Positions 4,362 through 5,332 of a stretch of 5,332 nucleotides of DNA are shown here, one piece after another. Position 1 is the stretch's first letter, and each line of letters opens with the position of its first letter. Origin of the DNA: Endomicrobiia bacterium. Lineage in GTDB: Bacteria > Elusimicrobiota > Endomicrobiia > PHAN01. Under the pieces are notes generated by a model. It did no database searches. It was given only the letters and a program-made list of their open reading frames with translations, and was not told the DNA's origin. Position numbers and translations under genes: made by a program. The stretch covers positions 1 to 5,332 of the forward strand of contig JASEHK010000113.1 in the NCBI GenBank assembly GCA_030018875.1. The letters run 5' to 3'.

Positions 4362-5332
4362 TCAAATTGCCGACCGCAACGTTACAAAGGTCTTGCGGTC
4401 TTTTTTCACTTTCACGCCGGTTAGTCGGCGGACGGCGACCTTGTATCCGGCGTCGTCGTAAAAATCTATGACGACATCGTGCTCGCCGGGCCAAGCATAC
4501 GCCCTCGCCACAAATATCTTGTCCGGCAGTGTCCGCCACGAGCGCTTGTCGGCGAGTTCCGTGGCGGCGGCGGCCCCCGCGAGGATTTTCTGGGCGAGCC
4601 ATCCCAAAGTCCTGTCTCCGCTCGACGTGGCCACTTCGTCGCCGATTTTTTTCGACAGCGCGTATTTTACGGCGGAGCGGGCGATAGTTTTTATGCGTAT
4701 GCGGCCTATGCGCTCCTCCAAAACCTTAGACGCGATGGCCCCGATGTCCTCGGCGACTTCGGCGCGCGCTCCGGCGGAAAACAACGGTACACCCGCGACC
4801 GACGGAGACGAGAGTGTCATCTCAAAACCGGACACTCGGTAGGCCGACGGAACGTACTTGGGAAAGGCCATCACGACCTGTTCCTTCGCCGCGATGGACC
4901 TCGCCAAACGGCCTGCCTGCTCCACCTGCGAGACATCGTCCCCGCGCGCCTCGACGGAGCCCACGTAAATCCACGCCCGCCCGAAACTTATCTCAAAAAA
5001 AGAATCTATCTTTACCGGTGAAAGCCCCGCGTAGATTATGGCGACTATCTCTCCTGAACCGCTCGGAGCGACAAGCGCGCCGAGGGAATATCTGGCCGCG
5101 ATTTCCCGCGCGCGATCCCTCATACCCAGCGCCAGAGCCGTGCGCGCGGCGGAGGCCGCCAGACCGGCCGGCGGCGGCGTGCCGTAGTTTTTTAGATAAT
5201 CGCCGTAGGCATCGAGCGCGCGCAGATAAGACACGTGCGCGGCGTTTATCTCGCCGGCGTCTTCCTGAATCATCCCCGAAAGATAACGCGCGAAAGCGTC
5301 TTCACGGTAGGAGGTCTTGCCGTCGTAATTCG
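4362..5332 (-). CDS. COG3014-family envelope protein (N-terminus beyond window)
   Basis: The reading frame stays open to the right edge (first residues NYDGKTSYREDAFARYLSG), so the internal ATG at 5271-5273 is not the start; 322 residues are visible. The N-terminal visible part is helical and TPR-like (DAFARYLSG, GEINAAHVSYLRALDAY). Then come family-like segments: GEIVAIIYAGLSPVK (about 93-107), AFPKYVPS (155-162), a helical region, and near the C-terminus ADKRSWRTLPDKIFVARAY (260-278) followed by a beta-rich end. These match my memory of COG3014, an uncharacterised group in diderm bacteria whose full members are about 450 residues. The missing part would hold any signal peptide or lipobox. 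In gammaproteobacteria COG3014 genes lie near LPP20-type and LpoB-type lipoprotein genes, and here an LPP20 gene follows 33 nt downstream, which supports the call. Biochemical function unknown. Confidence 0.75.
   Translation of the reverse strand, partial: NYDGKTSYREDAFARYLSGMIQEDAGEINAAHVSYLRALDAYGDYLKNYGTPPPAGLAASAARTALALGMRDRAREIAARYSLGALVAPSGSGEIVAIIYAGLSPVKIDSFFEISFGRAWIYVGSVEARGDDVSQVEQAGRLARSIAAKEQVVMAFPKYVPSAYRVSGFEMTLSSPSVAGVPLFSAGARAEVAEDIGAIASKVLEERIGRIRIKTIARSAVKYALSKKIGDEVATSSGDRTLGWLAQKILAGAAAATELADKRSWRTLPDKIFVARAYAWPGEHDVVIDFYDDAGYKVAVRRLTGVKVKKDRKTFVTLRSAI

Overview
The window reads as bacterial chromosome from a diderm organism: it carries housekeeping translation genes, a tRNA without an encoded CCA end, textbook sigma-70-type promoters, and two genes of envelope-associated families (a COG3014-like protein and an LPP20-domain protein). 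GC content looks moderate, with a strong taste for GCG/GGC-rich Ala/Gly/Arg codons. The phylum cannot be fixed from sequence alone. An under-sampled diderm lineage such as Elusimicrobiota or Omnitrophota would fit, but that is a guess.

Layout. Positions 1-2411 (minus strand) hold a tight operon read right to left: infC (IF-3), rplT (L20), a KtrB/TrkH-type K+ channel subunit, and the first 13 codons of what looks like its regulatory partner KtrA/TrkA. The usual infC-rpmI-rplT order is broken: there is no L35 gene between infC and rplT, where the gap is only about 23 nt. The K+ transporter start codon directly abuts the rplT stop codon.

Positions 2412-3064 have no convincing protein gene but are dense in signals. 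On the minus strand a perfect TTGACA-17-TATAAT promoter (2727-2755) drives a structured leader of about 270 nt that ends in an intrinsic terminator (2451-2486). The infC ribosome-binding site and ATG lie just beyond it. This is the architecture of a transcription-attenuation leader, such as those known for infC operons in Firmicutes (L20 autoregulation), although I recognise no known leader family. A perfect 8-bp inverted repeat lies 2 bp upstream of the -35. A divergent plus-strand promoter (2840-2869) starts a transcript with an immediate 5' hairpin, and a further plus-strand promoter (3027-3054) directly serves a tRNA-Tyr(GUA) gene (3065-3149).

Positions 3150-3227 form a short convergent spacer with a 7-bp AT-rich tandem repeat. 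Positions 3228-5332 (minus strand) hold a two-gene envelope unit: a COG3014-family protein, truncated by the window edge, followed by an exported LPP20-domain protein.

Together, the left operon links ribosome biogenesis (IF-3, L20) to K+ uptake (KtrAB-like), apparently under one attenuated promoter. The right operon is a separate envelope module of unknown function. The most interesting points are the attenuator-like infC leader, the absence of rpmI, and the fusion of ribosomal and K+ transport genes into one operon.
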